Below are positions 12,346 through 21,562 of a stretch of DNA of 64,000 nt, one piece after another. Positions within the stretch are counted from its first letter, which is position 1. Each line of letters begins with the position of its first letter. Made by a program: the position numbers and the translations under genes. Origin of the DNA: Haloarcula halobia (GTDB lineage: Archaea > Halobacteriota > Halobacteria > Halobacteriales > Haloarculaceae); NCBI RefSeq assembly GCF_029338255.1, contig NZ_CP119787.1, forward strand, positions 1,240,001 through 1,304,000, in the 5' to 3' direction. The notes under the pieces are model-generated. The model was given only the letters and a program-made list of their open reading frames with translations, made no database searches and was not told the DNA's origin.

Positions 12346-14223
12346 GTGACAGACGACGAGTCAGCCGACGGGGACGGCTCGACGGACCCCGACGCAGACA
12401 GCGACCGACCCGTCGAACTCGACGCCGTCTACGACGCGTTCGACGCCGTCGGCCGGCCCCACCTGACGGCGACCGAGCTCTCGCGGAAGACCGACCTCAC
12501 GCCCGACGAGGCCCGCGAGGCGCTGGCGGCGCTCGCCGACGACGGACAGATACAGCGCCACGACGTCTCGGAGGCCGAGTCGGTCTGGTACCCCACCGAC
12601 GTCGGCGAAGTGACGAAGCGCGAGCGGGTGATCCTCTTCCCGGACCGCCGTGAGATCGTCGTCGAGCACCCCGAGCAGTTCACCCGCGCACAGCTCTCGC
12701 AGTTCGCCCGGTTACAGGACAGCAACCGCTCTGGCGGGTCGATTTACGAGATTCGCGAGGAGGACATCTGGGCCGCGCCACACGATTCGCTGGACGCGCT
12801 GCTGTCGACGATGCGGGACGTGCTGGGCGAGCGGTCGCCGCATCTCGAGGAGTGGGTGACGGGCCAGTGGGAACGCGCCCGGAAGTTCCGCCTGTACACC
12901 CACGAGGACGGCTACGTGGTCCTCGCGGCGGAGAACGACGACCTGATGGGCAACGTCGCCCGGCAGAAACTCGACGAGGACCACCTCCGGGCGCCGATAT
13001 CGGACTCCGAGTCGTGGGTCAACGAGGACAGCACCGCCGAGATCAAGCGGGTCCTCTACGAGGCCGGCTATCCGGTCCGCGACGAGCGTGATCTGGAGAC
13101 CGGCGACGCCCTCGAGATGGACCTCCTGCTCGGATTGCGGGACTACCAGCAGGACTGGGTCGAACGGTTCGTCGACCAGGGCTCGGGCGTGTTCGTCGGG
13201 CCGCCTGGGTCGGGCAAGACCGTCGCGGCGATGGGTGTGATGGCCGCCGTCGGCGGCGAGACGCTGATACTCGTGCCCTCGCGGGAACTGGCGACCCAGT
13301 GGCACGACGAACTGGTGCGCCACACCTCGCTCTCCGACGACGACATCGGCGAGTACCACGGCGGCGAGAAGTCGATTCGCCCCGTCACCATCGCCACCTA
13401 TCGGACGGCGGGGATGGACCGCCACCGGAAACTGTTCGACCAGCGCCGGTGGGGGCTCATCGTCTTCGACGAGGTGCATCACATCCCCTCGCCCATCCAC
13501 CGCCGCAGTGCCGACCTCCAGACCAAACACCGCCTCGGCCTCACCGCGACGCCCACCAGGGAGAGCGACGACGAGGAGGAGATATTCACGCTCGTCGGCC
13601 CGCCCATCGGGACCGACTGGGGCAAGCTGTTCGACGAGGGCTACGTCGCCGAACCGGCGGTCGAGATACGGCTCGTGCCCTGGGGGACCGAGGACGAGCG
13701 GACCGAGTACGCGGCCACGTCGGGCCACGACCGCCGGCAGGCCGCCGCGTCGAACTCCGGCAAGGTCCCGGAGGTCCGCTACACGCTCGCCGAGCACCCC
13801 GCGGCGAAGGCGCTGGTGTTCGTCGAGTACCTAGACCAGGGACGGGCACTCAGCGAGGCGCTGGACGTGCCGTTCATCAGCGGGGAGATGCCACACGTCG
13901 AGCGTGAGCGGCTGTTCGGGGAGTTCCGCCGGGACGAACGCGACACGCTGGTCGTCTCCCGGGTCGGCGACGAGGGTATCGACCTGCCCGACGCGGAACT
14001 CGCCGTCGTCGCCTCCGGTCTGGGCGGGTCCCGCCGACAAGGGGCCCAGCGCGCCGGCCGGACCATGCGACCGGCGGGCGACGCGCGGATGATCCTGCTC
14101 GCCACGCGGGGCACCACGGAGGAGGACTTCGTCCGACGGCAGATGCGCCACCTCGCCTCGAAGGGCATCCAGGTCACCGAGACGGAGAGCGAGGCCGTCG
14201 AATCGCCAGCCGACGCGGAATAA
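12346..14223 (+). CDS. XPB/Rad25-like superfamily 2 DNA helicase
   Basis: A 625-aa helicase. An N-terminal winged-helix-like region (about 25-95) precedes a helicase core with Walker A GPPGSGKT (285-292), DEVHH motif II from Asp375, LTATP motif III, and motif VI QRAGRTMRP. The spacing and motif VI match archaeal XPB relatives involved in transcription-coupled processes or nucleotide excision repair. The GTG at 12346 is favoured over an in-frame TTG nine codons earlier; neither is certain. It ends 6 bp from the convergent folCP gene. Confidence 0.85.
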   Translation: MTDDESADGDGSTDPDADSDRPVELDAVYDAFDAVGRPHLTATELSRKTDLTPDEAREALAALADDGQIQRHDVSEAESVWYPTDVGEVTKRERVILFPDRREIVVEHPEQFTRAQLSQFARLQDSNRSGGSIYEIREEDIWAAPHDSLDALLSTMRDVLGERSPHLEEWVTGQWERARKFRLYTHEDGYVVLAAENDDLMGNVARQKLDEDHLRAPISDSESWVNEDSTAEIKRVLYEAGYPVRDERDLETGDALEMDLLLGLRDYQQDWVERFVDQGSGVFVGPPGSGKTVAAMGVMAAVGGETLILVPSRELATQWHDELVRHTSLSDDDIGEYHGGEKSIRPVTIATYRTAGMDRHRKLFDQRRWGLIVFDEVHHIPSPIHRRSADLQTKHRLGLTATPTRESDDEEEIFTLVGPPIGTDWGKLFDEGYVAEPAVEIRLVPWGTEDERTEYAATSGHDRRQAAASNSGKVPEVRYTLAEHPAAKALVFVEYLDQGRALSEALDVPFISGEMPHVERERLFGEFRRDERDTLVVSRVGDEGIDLPDAELAVVASGLGGSRRQGAQRAGRTMRPAGDARMILLATRGTTEEDFVRRQMRHLASKGIQVTETESEAVESPADAE

Positions 14224-14229
14224 CCGGGT

Positions 14230-16668
14230 TCACTCCTCGAACCGCGTCGGGTCGCTCGCCGCGTGGACGACGTCCACGGCGGCCACGTTCTCGGGCACGT
14301 CGTGGACGCGAACGATGTCCGCGCCGCGCTCGGCGGCTACGGCGGTGGCGGCGACCGTCGCCGACCCCCGCTCGTCCGGGCCCCGACCGACGAGGCCGAA
14401 CATCGATTTGTGGGAGTGGCCGACGAGCACCGGACAGCCAAGCGCCCGGAACTCGCCGAGTCGGTCCAGCAGCTCGAAGTCCTCGGCGGGCGACTTCCCG
14501 AAGCCCAGTCCCGGGTCGACGATGATCTGCTCGCGGTCCAGTCCCGCCTTCTCCGCCAGCAGGACCCGCTCTGTCAGCTGGTCGATGCAGTCCTCGACGA
14601 CGTCGTCGTACTCGACGTCCGTGTCGGGGTCGACCGGCGTGTCGATGGAGTGCATCACGACCACGGGCACGTCGTGCTCGGCGGCGACCAGTCGCATCTC
14701 GGGGTCCTCGAGGCCCGAGACGTCGTTGAGGATGTCCGCGCCGGCGTCGAGTGCCGCGCGGGCGACGCTGGCCTTCCGGGTGTCGATGGAGATGGCCACG
14801 TCCGTGTCGGAAAGCGCCTCGATGACCGGCACGACGCGCTCGCGCTCCTGCTCGGCGGGGACCGGGTCGGCCCCGGGCCGGGTGGACTCGCCCCCGACGT
14901 CGAGGATGTCGACGCCCGCCGCGACCATCGCCTCGGCGCGGTCGACGGCGTCCGCGACGTCGTCGTATTCGCCCCCGTCGTGGAAGGAGTCGGGCGTGAC
15001 GTTCAGGATGCCCATGACGGCGGTGCCGTCGTCCCACGGATACGTCCGCTCCGGGGGCGGCTGCTGGATGCCCAGCGCGTCGCGCAGTTCCTCGCCGAAC
15101 GTCGACAGGCCGTACGGTTGCCCCTCGAGTTTGTCGGTCAGCCGCTTGAACTGCGCCATCGTCGCCATCATCACGACGTCGACGTTCTCCTCGTCCTGGT
15201 TGTTCAGTCCGGAGATGGCACACTCCCCGCCCAGCGAGAGCAGTTCCTCCTTGAGGTACTGGGCCTGCCTGACCTGGACCCGCGTTCGCAGGACGCGGTG
15301 GACGGCCTTCCCGCGCATCCGCCAGGCTCCGGCGTCGGTGACGTCGGCGGCCTCGATGGTCGCGCGAGCCTCGGGAATCGAGTCGACGCGCTTGGGGACC
15401 ATCGACCGCGACCACCGCGTCCGGGCCTCGCGGACGGCGTAGAGCGACCCGGTGACGAGGACGGCGTCGTCATCGCTGGCGGCGTCGAGCGCGATACCGA
15501 GTGCACCGGCGACGTCGGAGCGCGTCTCGACCGTGGCGTCGGTCGTCGATTCGATGGCCTCGGCGACGACCGACGTCGACTCCGCCCGGTCGACGTTGGG
15601 CTTGCAGGCCACGACGTGGTCGGCCGTCGAGAGAGCCGCCGCGATGCCGGTGTGGTCCTTGTCGACCATCGCGCCCACCACCACGTGCAGGTCGTCGTAC
15701 GCGAACTCGTCGAGCGTCTCGACGACCCGCTCGACGCCGCCGGGGTTGTGCGCCCCGTCGAGGACGGTCAGGGGCGACTCGTCCATCACCTCGAAGCGGC
15801 CCGGCCAGTGTGCGTTCCGCAAGCCCCGGGCCAACTCGGCCGCCGAGACGCCCGCGATCTGCCGGCACAGCACTGCCGCGACCCCCGCGTTCAGTGCCTG
15901 GTGTTCGCCCAGCAACGGGAGGTGTGTCTCGGCGTGCCAGCCCGGCCCGTCGAGCGTGACGGCGGCCTCGAGGCCCTCGCGGCCGCGGTAGGTCACCGTC
16001 ACGTCCGCCCCGGCCGCCTCGCCGACAGTCAGTACCTCGTCGGCGACGTCCCGGACCGCTTCCAGTGCCCGTCCCGTCGCGCCGGTCACCAGCGGCGCGT
16101 CGCCGGGCGCGACGTGGGCCTTGTCGCGGGCGATCTCCACGACGGTGTCGCCGAGGATGTCCGTGTGTTCGAGCGTCACCGACGTGACCGCGCTGGCGAC
16201 GGGGTCGACGACGCTGGTGGCGTCGTGCTTGCCGCCGATGCCGACCTCCAGGACTGCCACGTCGACGTCCTGGCGGTCGAACTCCCAGAGCGCGAGCGCC
16301 GTCAGCGTCTCGAAGAACGTCGGCGAGTCGTTGGTCGCGCCCTGCGTGGTGAGATGGGGGCGCACCTCGGTGACGAACTCGACGAGGGCCGCCTTCGACA
16401 GCTTCCGGCCGTTGACCGTGACGCGCTCGCGAACGTCGTCCAGGTGCGGCGAGGTGTACCGGCCGACGTCCAGGCCCGCCTCCCTGAGCGTGCGCTCGAC
16501 CATCCGGACGGTCGAGCCCTTCCCGTTGGAGCCGGCGACCTGGACACACCGCAGGTTCTCGTGGGGCTCGCCGAGTTCGGACAGCAGATCCCGCGTGGCG
16601 TCGGTGCCGGTCCCGGACGGGAACCGGCGCAACTCGAGGAGGAAGTTCGCGGCCTCGTGGAACTCCAT
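14230..16668 (-). CDS. folCP: Bifunctional folylpolyglutamate/dihydrofolate synthase and dihydropteroate synthase (FolC-FolP fusion)
   Basis: An 812-aa fusion. Residues 1-430 are a Mur-ligase-type FolC with P-loop GSNGKGST (46-53), adding glutamate to (di)hydropteroate. Residues about 545-812 are a pterin-binding dihydropteroate synthase, with MGILNVTPDSFHDGG near 551 and a GGESTRPGA loop, joining the pterin and p-aminobenzoate. A linker of about 110 residues lies between. Two consecutive steps of folate synthesis are thus on one chain, an arrangement known in haloarchaea. The ATG at 16668 gives the standard FolC start. Confidence 0.95.
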   Translation of the reverse strand: MEFHEAANFLLELRRFPSGTGTDATRDLLSELGEPHENLRCVQVAGSNGKGSTVRMVERTLREAGLDVGRYTSPHLDDVRERVTVNGRKLSKAALVEFVTEVRPHLTTQGATNDSPTFFETLTALALWEFDRQDVDVAVLEVGIGGKHDATSVVDPVASAVTSVTLEHTDILGDTVVEIARDKAHVAPGDAPLVTGATGRALEAVRDVADEVLTVGEAAGADVTVTYRGREGLEAAVTLDGPGWHAETHLPLLGEHQALNAGVAAVLCRQIAGVSAAELARGLRNAHWPGRFEVMDESPLTVLDGAHNPGGVERVVETLDEFAYDDLHVVVGAMVDKDHTGIAAALSTADHVVACKPNVDRAESTSVVAEAIESTTDATVETRSDVAGALGIALDAASDDDAVLVTGSLYAVREARTRWSRSMVPKRVDSIPEARATIEAADVTDAGAWRMRGKAVHRVLRTRVQVRQAQYLKEELLSLGGECAISGLNNQDEENVDVVMMATMAQFKRLTDKLEGQPYGLSTFGEELRDALGIQQPPPERTYPWDDGTAVMGILNVTPDSFHDGGEYDDVADAVDRAEAMVAAGVDILDVGGESTRPGADPVPAEQERERVVPVIEALSDTDVAISIDTRKASVARAALDAGADILNDVSGLEDPEMRLVAAEHDVPVVVMHSIDTPVDPDTDVEYDDVVEDCIDQLTERVLLAEKAGLDREQIIVDPGLGFGKSPAEDFELLDRLGEFRALGCPVLVGHSHKSMFGLVGRGPDERGSATVAATAVAAERGADIVRVHDVPENVAAVDVVHAASDPTRFEE

Positions 16669-16708
16669 GCACGCACAAATCGGAGCCGCGCGCTTTAGCC
16701 TGTCGGAC

Positions 16709-17497
16709 CTACCGTTCGCCGCCCGTGTCACGCTGCGCCCACTTCACGACGGCCGCCGTGACGGCGAGAAAGCCCATCCCCAGCAGCGGCGCAACGTCGA
16801 CTGACCCGGCCGCCCCGCTGGTCGGGTCCGCCGACGCCGCATCGTCTTCCGTCGCCGCCTGCACTCCGTCCGCCGGCCCGTCTCCCGCCGACCCCTCGCC
16901 TCCGGCCGGTGGCGCTTCGACGGCCGACGCTGTGCCAGCCGCGTCCGCGGACGGTCCAGCCGACGCCGCCTCCTCTCTCAGCACCGTCGACTCGGCCGTG
17001 TCGGTGAGTTCGACCGTCCGTGGCCTGCCGGTCGGCTCGCTCCCCCGGCCGGCCGCGACGTCGCCGGTGTCCGCTGTCGCCGTGTCCTCGTCGCTGTCGG
17101 GGCGCCACTCGTCGACGGGTTCGTCGACGCTGTCGACCATCGGTGGCTGGTCGGCCGCCTCGTCGGCGTTCCGGCGGCGGAGCCACCACAGCACGGCGCT
17201 CGCGACGCCGACCAGCAGGAACAGGACGCCCACGACCAGCAGGCCATACTCGCGGACGACCGGCGGCAGACGGTCCGTCGGGCCGCCCTCCGAATCGTCG
17301 TCAGTGCCGGCGCTCACGTCGACGGCGGTGTCGTTCGGTGGCGGCGTCTCCCCCGGCCCCGCCCTCCAGGCGTCGAAATCGTCTCTCTCGGCCGGCTCCC
17401 CGGACTCGTCGCCGACTGCGACACCCGGGACCCTCCGGAGTACGCGGGCGGCGGGGCCGACCTCCGTCTCGACCCTGACGAACGTGTAGTCTCTCAT
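16709..17497 (-). CDS. Membrane protein with long acidic low-complexity segment, unknown function
   Basis: A 262-aa protein, no family recognised. After a soluble N-terminus of about 80 residues there is one strong membrane helix (about 84-107) ending in WWLRRR, a roughly 125-residue acidic Ala/Asp/Glu/Thr-rich linker, and a second hydrophobic segment near the C-terminus (about 236-252). The linker looks disordered and may be extracellular. Same strand as folCP, 40 bp away. Confidence 0.65.
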   Translation of the reverse strand: MRDYTFVRVETEVGPAARVLRRVPGVAVGDESGEPAERDDFDAWRAGPGETPPPNDTAVDVSAGTDDDSEGGPTDRLPPVVREYGLLVVGVLFLLVGVASAVLWWLRRRNADEAADQPPMVDSVDEPVDEWRPDSDEDTATADTGDVAAGRGSEPTGRPRTVELTDTAESTVLREEAASAGPSADAAGTASAVEAPPAGGEGSAGDGPADGVQAATEDDAASADPTSGAAGSVDVAPLLGMGFLAVTAAVVKWAQRDTGGER

Positions 17498-17528
17498 ACG
17501 TGTTCTAACGGCCCGCCGGGACGTGAAG

Positions 17529-18059
17529 CTACCCCCGGTCGCGCTCGGTCAGCGTCTCGTGTTCCCGGCCGGTCCGCTCGGCCGACGCGGCGGGCGTCGA
17601 CGGGGCCTCCTCGCCGGGCTCGCTCTCGAGCAGCGACTCGAGTTCGCGCTCCAGGCCGGCCTCCGAGAGGTCGCCGTCGACGTAGCGCCGGACCAGCTCC
17701 GCCCGACGCTCCTCGCGCGTCGGTTCGGGCGGTTCGAAGCGGTCCGCGAGACCCAGCGCCGACAGCGGCGGGAGGAGGCGCTCGAGCAGACGGACGGCGT
17801 CGGCTACGCCCTGGTGGGTCGGCAGCGACGCGCGCCGGCGCAGTTCCAGCGCGAGTGCCACCGCGAGCACGAGTGAGAGCCCGAACAACACGAGCGGCCC
17901 GAGGACGGCGAGCGCGACCGGCGCGAGTATCGGGCCGCCCGTGAGCAGCGTCGACAGCGTGGCGGCGGCCCCCACGAGGCCGAGGCCGACGGCTCCGGCG
18001 GTGGTCAGGACGACGCCGGCGAACAGCAGGAGGTGGCGGTTGTCGGCGACCCGGGACAC
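17529..18059 (-). CDS. Membrane protein with SHOCT-like C-terminus
   Basis: A 176-aa protein with two hydrophobic helices (about 10-33 and 38-68), then a charged tail containing RRAELVRRYVDGDLSEAGLE, which resembles the short C-terminal SHOCT motif found on many haloarchaeal membrane proteins. The GTG at 18059 is chosen; an in-frame TTG nine codons upstream is possible. Function unknown. Confidence 0.7.
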   Translation of the reverse strand: MSRVADNRHLLLFAGVVLTTAGAVGLGLVGAAATLSTLLTGGPILAPVALAVLGPLVLFGLSLVLAVALALELRRRASLPTHQGVADAVRLLERLLPPLSALGLADRFEPPEPTREERRAELVRRYVDGDLSEAGLERELESLLESEPGEEAPSTPAASAERTGREHETLTERDRG

Positions 18060-18132
18060 GCGTCTAGCTACGGCCAGGACGGGCAAATGCGTTTGGCACC
18101 GGTCGGGGTCGTACCGGCGTCGACCGGCGGGC

Positions 18133-19713
18133 TCAGTCGTGGCGGAACGACCGCTGGCCGGTGAACACCATCGCCATGTCGTGCTCGTCGGCAGCCTCGA
18201 CGACGCTCTCGTCGTTCTTGGACCCGCCGGGCTGGATGACCGCCTCGATGCCGGCCTCCGCGGCCGCCTCGATGCCGTCGGGGAACGGGAAGAACGCGTC
18301 GGAGGCCATCACGGCGCCCTCGGCGTCCTTGCCCTCGGCGTGCTCGTCGGCCTTCATCGCGGCCAGGCGGACGGCGTCGACGCGGGAGACCTGTCCCATG
18401 CCGATGCCGACCGTCTCGGTCCCTTTCGCGAACAGGATGCCGTTGGACTTGACGTGTTTCAGCGTGTGCCAGGCGAAGAGCATCGACTCGACCTGCTCGT
18501 CGGTCGGCTCGCGCTCGGTGACGACCTCCAGGTCGCCGGCGGTCAGGTGCTGGGTGTCGCGCTCCTGGACCAGCCGCCCCCCGACGAGGGGTTTCTCGGT
18601 GATGGTGTCGGTGACCTCGAAGTCGTCGGTGACCTCCAGGACGCGCAGGTTCTCCTTCTCGAAGAGGACGTCCAGCGCCGCGTCGGTGTACCCCGGCGCG
18701 ACGACGACCTCCTTGAACGAGTCGACGATCTGCTCGGCGGTGTCGGCGTCACAGGTGCGGTTGAGCGCGACGATGCCGCCGAAGGCGCTCATCGGGTCCG
18801 TCGACAGCGCCCTCGCGTAGGCGTCGGCGAGCGTGTCGGCGGTCGCACAGCCCGCCGGGTTCGTGTGCTTGATGACCGCGGCCGCCGGTTCGTCGAACTC
18901 CTTGATGAGGTTCAAGGCGCCGTCGGCGTCGTTGTAGTTGTTGTACGACAGCGCCTTCGCGCCCTCGTTGAGCTGGTCGGCGTGGACGACGCTGGCCTCC
19001 GACACCGTGGTGTCGGCGTACAGTGCGGCGTCCTGGTGGGGGTTCTCCCCGTAGCGGAGGTCGGCGGCCCGGTCGTCCGAGACCAGACGGCGCGCGGGGA
19101 AGTTCCCGCCCACGTCGCCCTCGACCGAGACGGACCTGTCCTCGTAGTCGACCTCGACGCGGTCCTCGGCGAACCACTTGACGACGCGGGGGTAGGCGGT
19201 GAACTCCCCCTGGTAGAGGACGCGCTCTTTCAGGTCGTCGACGTCGTCGCCCTCCACGACTGGAATCGGCTCCTGCGTGACGATGGGGCCGCCGTCGACC
19301 GTCTCGTCGACGACGTGGACCGTACAGCCGGTGACCTTCACGCCCGCCTCGAGCACCTGCTCGTGGGCGTCCATGCCGGGGAAGTTCGGCAGGAGCGAGG
19401 GGTGGACGTTCAGCGTCGTCGGCGCCTCGTCGAGGAATTTCTCGCTGAGGACGCGCATGTACCCGTCGAGGGTCACCAGGTCGAAGTCGTACTCCGCGAG
19501 GGACTCGAGCACGCGCGCTTCGTGAGCCTCGCGGGCCTCGCCGTCGTCGCGTTCGACGACCTCGGTGGGGATACCGCGCTCGGCCGCCGCGTCGAGCACG
19601 GGTGCGTCGGCGTCGTTCGTCAGTACGACAGCGAACTCGGCCCCGCCCGGGGCCCGGTCCGCGATGTTCATGAGATTCCGGCCGCGGTTGCTGGCCATGC
19701 CGGCGAGTTTCAT
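18133..19713 (-). CDS. purH: PurN-PurH fusion: GAR transformylase plus AICAR transformylase, no IMP cyclohydrolase domain
   Basis: A 526-aa fusion. Residues 1 to about 195 are a phosphoribosylglycinamide formyltransferase (NVHPSLLPNFPG and VDETVDGGPIVTQ carry the conserved Asn, His and Asp). Residues about 200-526 are the AICAR formyltransferase half of PurH (YGENPHQ, IKHTNPAGCA with the catalytic Lys-His). The MGS-like IMP cyclohydrolase domain of bacterial PurH is missing; in archaea a separate cyclohydrolase (PurO) does that step. Both activities use formyl-tetrahydrofolate, linking it to the nearby folCP. The ATG at 19713 starts the GART fold directly; a long open extension upstream is not coding-like. 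Confidence 0.93.
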   Translation of the reverse strand: MKLAGMASNRGRNLMNIADRAPGGAEFAVVLTNDADAPVLDAAAERGIPTEVVERDDGEAREAHEARVLESLAEYDFDLVTLDGYMRVLSEKFLDEAPTTLNVHPSLLPNFPGMDAHEQVLEAGVKVTGCTVHVVDETVDGGPIVTQEPIPVVEGDDVDDLKERVLYQGEFTAYPRVVKWFAEDRVEVDYEDRSVSVEGDVGGNFPARRLVSDDRAADLRYGENPHQDAALYADTTVSEASVVHADQLNEGAKALSYNNYNDADGALNLIKEFDEPAAAVIKHTNPAGCATADTLADAYARALSTDPMSAFGGIVALNRTCDADTAEQIVDSFKEVVVAPGYTDAALDVLFEKENLRVLEVTDDFEVTDTITEKPLVGGRLVQERDTQHLTAGDLEVVTEREPTDEQVESMLFAWHTLKHVKSNGILFAKGTETVGIGMGQVSRVDAVRLAAMKADEHAEGKDAEGAVMASDAFFPFPDGIEAAAEAGIEAVIQPGGSKNDESVVEAADEHDMAMVFTGQRSFRHD

Positions 19714-19917
19714 ATCCGAGTGGGGGCGCGGACTGTGCAAAGTAGTTGCGAAACGGCCGCTCGACGACCCTCGCGACACCCACCGAACTGGCAATCGGGC
19801 TCGGTATCTCGGGACGGTCCCGTGCGTGACCGGGTTCCTGGCTCCTGTGAGCGGTCGCGGCGCCGCCGGCGTTCGCGTGTCGACGTGCATTTGTAGCCGG
19901 ACCGACGAACGGCGAGT

Positions 19918-20466
19918 ATGTCGAAACTGCGGTGTCAGTGGGCTGGCGCCGTCGCCGCGGTCGGGGGACTCGTCTGGGTCGGGTGGGCCGTCACGCTGGG
20001 ACTGACCGGAGCCGAGACGGACCTCGTCCGGAGCGCCGTCGTCGTCTCGACGCTCGGCGTCGTCGCGGGCCACTACGCGGTCGAGACGTTCTACGGGGCG
20101 CGGATGAAACGGCCCGGCGTCGGCGGGACCTGGCTCGGTGCGCTCGGCGGCATCCTCTTTGCCGCCGGCCAGGCGCTGCGGGTCGTCACCGGCGGCGGGA
20201 CCGTCCTCGTCGCGCTGGGCGTCCTCGCGCTGGTCGCCGGGTCGCTCCTGGCCGCCGTCGGCCTCGTGCGAACGCGCATCCAGCCGCCGTGGCTGGGCGT
20301 GTTGCTGGGCGCCGGGACCGTCGTCTTCCTGGGGTTCAGCGCCCAGCCCGCGACGGCGGTCCTCTACGGCCTGGCGTGGGTCGCCCTCGGGCAGGATCTC
20401 TACCGGTACGACCCGCCCGACGGCCGCTTCGGCGAGTCGGCGGCCGACTACGGCTGGCTCTCGTAG
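19918..20466 (+). CDS. Multi-pass membrane protein, unknown function
   Basis: A 182-aa protein with about five hydrophobic segments (about 8-28, 38-55, 70-88, 93-113 and 122-150) and a short acidic C-terminus. No family recognised. It is divergent from the purN/purH fusion with a 204-bp gap. Confidence 0.7.
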   Translation: MSKLRCQWAGAVAAVGGLVWVGWAVTLGLTGAETDLVRSAVVVSTLGVVAGHYAVETFYGARMKRPGVGGTWLGALGGILFAAGQALRVVTGGGTVLVALGVLALVAGSLLAAVGLVRTRIQPPWLGVLLGAGTVVFLGFSAQPATAVLYGLAWVALGQDLYRYDPPDGRFGESAADYGWLS

Positions 20467-20514
20467 GCGCCGTTTGCATTCGACGCCACAACGCTAACGT
20501 GTCTTCCACGCGAC

Positions 20515-21525
20515 GTGTCTGACGTGTCATCCGACGATACCGAGGACCCCGTGGCGGCGGCACTGTCCGGTTCGACCGACCTCTACGACGTCGCCGAGTG
20601 GGACCCCCGGTCGGGGCTCGACCGGTTCTCCGTGTCCATCCACGGGTTCCTGCACGCCTCGCGCCGCTGGCTCCTCATCGCGCTGGGTCTGGTCCTGTTC
20701 GTCGCGCAACTTGCCTTCGCCGGCCTGCTCGTCCTCCGGCAACCGTCGCTTGGCATCCTGGCGGCGCTCTCGGTGGTCCCGGCCTTGGCCATCGTCGGCT
20801 ACCTCTGGTACGGCGACCCGACGATACGCGAACCCGTCGAGACGATGGCCGTCGTGTTCGTGCTGGCCATCCTGTTTGCGAGTTTCGCGGCGCTCGTCAA
20901 CACCGTCCTCCAGCCGCTGTTCCAGTTGATCCCGGTCGTCGGGATGGCCGTGTTCTTCTTCGTCGTCGTCGGCCCGATCGAGGAGACGGTGAAGTGGCTC
21001 GGCGCCCGGGTCGGCGCGTTCGGCACTATCGAGTCGGTCGTCGACGGCGTCGTCTACGGGGCCGTGGCCGGACTGGGCTTTGCCACCATCGAGAACGCGC
21101 TGTACATCGTGCAGGGATACTCGCAGGCCATGTCGCTGGACAACGCCGAGCCGCTCCTGGCGGCCGTCCAGACGGCGACGAGTCGGGCGTTCGTCGGCCC
21201 GGGCCACGTGCTCTACTCCTCGATCGCCGGCTACTACCTGGGCCTGGCGAAGTTCAACCCCGAGCACAGAGGCCCCATCGTGGTGAAGGGCATCTTCATC
21301 GCGGCGGTCGTCCACGCCGTCTACAACACATCGGTCACGTACCTTCCACAGCTGGTGCCGTGGAACCTGGTGACCTTCGTCGGGTTCGTCGTCGCCTTCG
21401 ACGCCGTCGTCGGTTACTTCGTCTACCGGAAACTCTCGCGGTACAAGCGCCTCTACCACCAGACCGAGGCCAGCGGCCACCACAGCGAGGGGGACCCGTC
21501 GGGTTCGGAGTCGGCCGACGCGTAA
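20515..21525 (+). CDS. PrsW-family intramembrane metalloprotease
   Basis: A 336-aa membrane protein with about eight or nine helices. PIEETVKW gives the EExxK motif of PrsW proteases, FATIEN and GPGHVLYSSIAG supply the second and third conserved patches, and VVHAVYN the last His. PrsW proteins cleave membrane-anchored anti-sigma factors in bacteria; in archaea, which lack sigma factors, the substrate is unknown. The GTG at 20515 is assumed; another GTG lies three codons later. Confidence 0.85.
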   Translation: MSDVSSDDTEDPVAAALSGSTDLYDVAEWDPRSGLDRFSVSIHGFLHASRRWLLIALGLVLFVAQLAFAGLLVLRQPSLGILAALSVVPALAIVGYLWYGDPTIREPVETMAVVFVLAILFASFAALVNTVLQPLFQLIPVVGMAVFFFVVVGPIEETVKWLGARVGAFGTIESVVDGVVYGAVAGLGFATIENALYIVQGYSQAMSLDNAEPLLAAVQTATSRAFVGPGHVLYSSIAGYYLGLAKFNPEHRGPIVVKGIFIAAVVHAVYNTSVTYLPQLVPWNLVTFVGFVVAFDAVVGYFVYRKLSRYKRLYHQTEASGHHSEGDPSGSESADA

Positions 21526-21562
21526 CGACACGCTTTTTCGGACTTCCCGTGCACTCTCGGAT

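Noticed and set aside
17941-19896. Long open frame antisense to the PurN-PurH fusion
   Set aside because: Same codon-bias artefact; the fusion protein on the minus strand is unambiguous.
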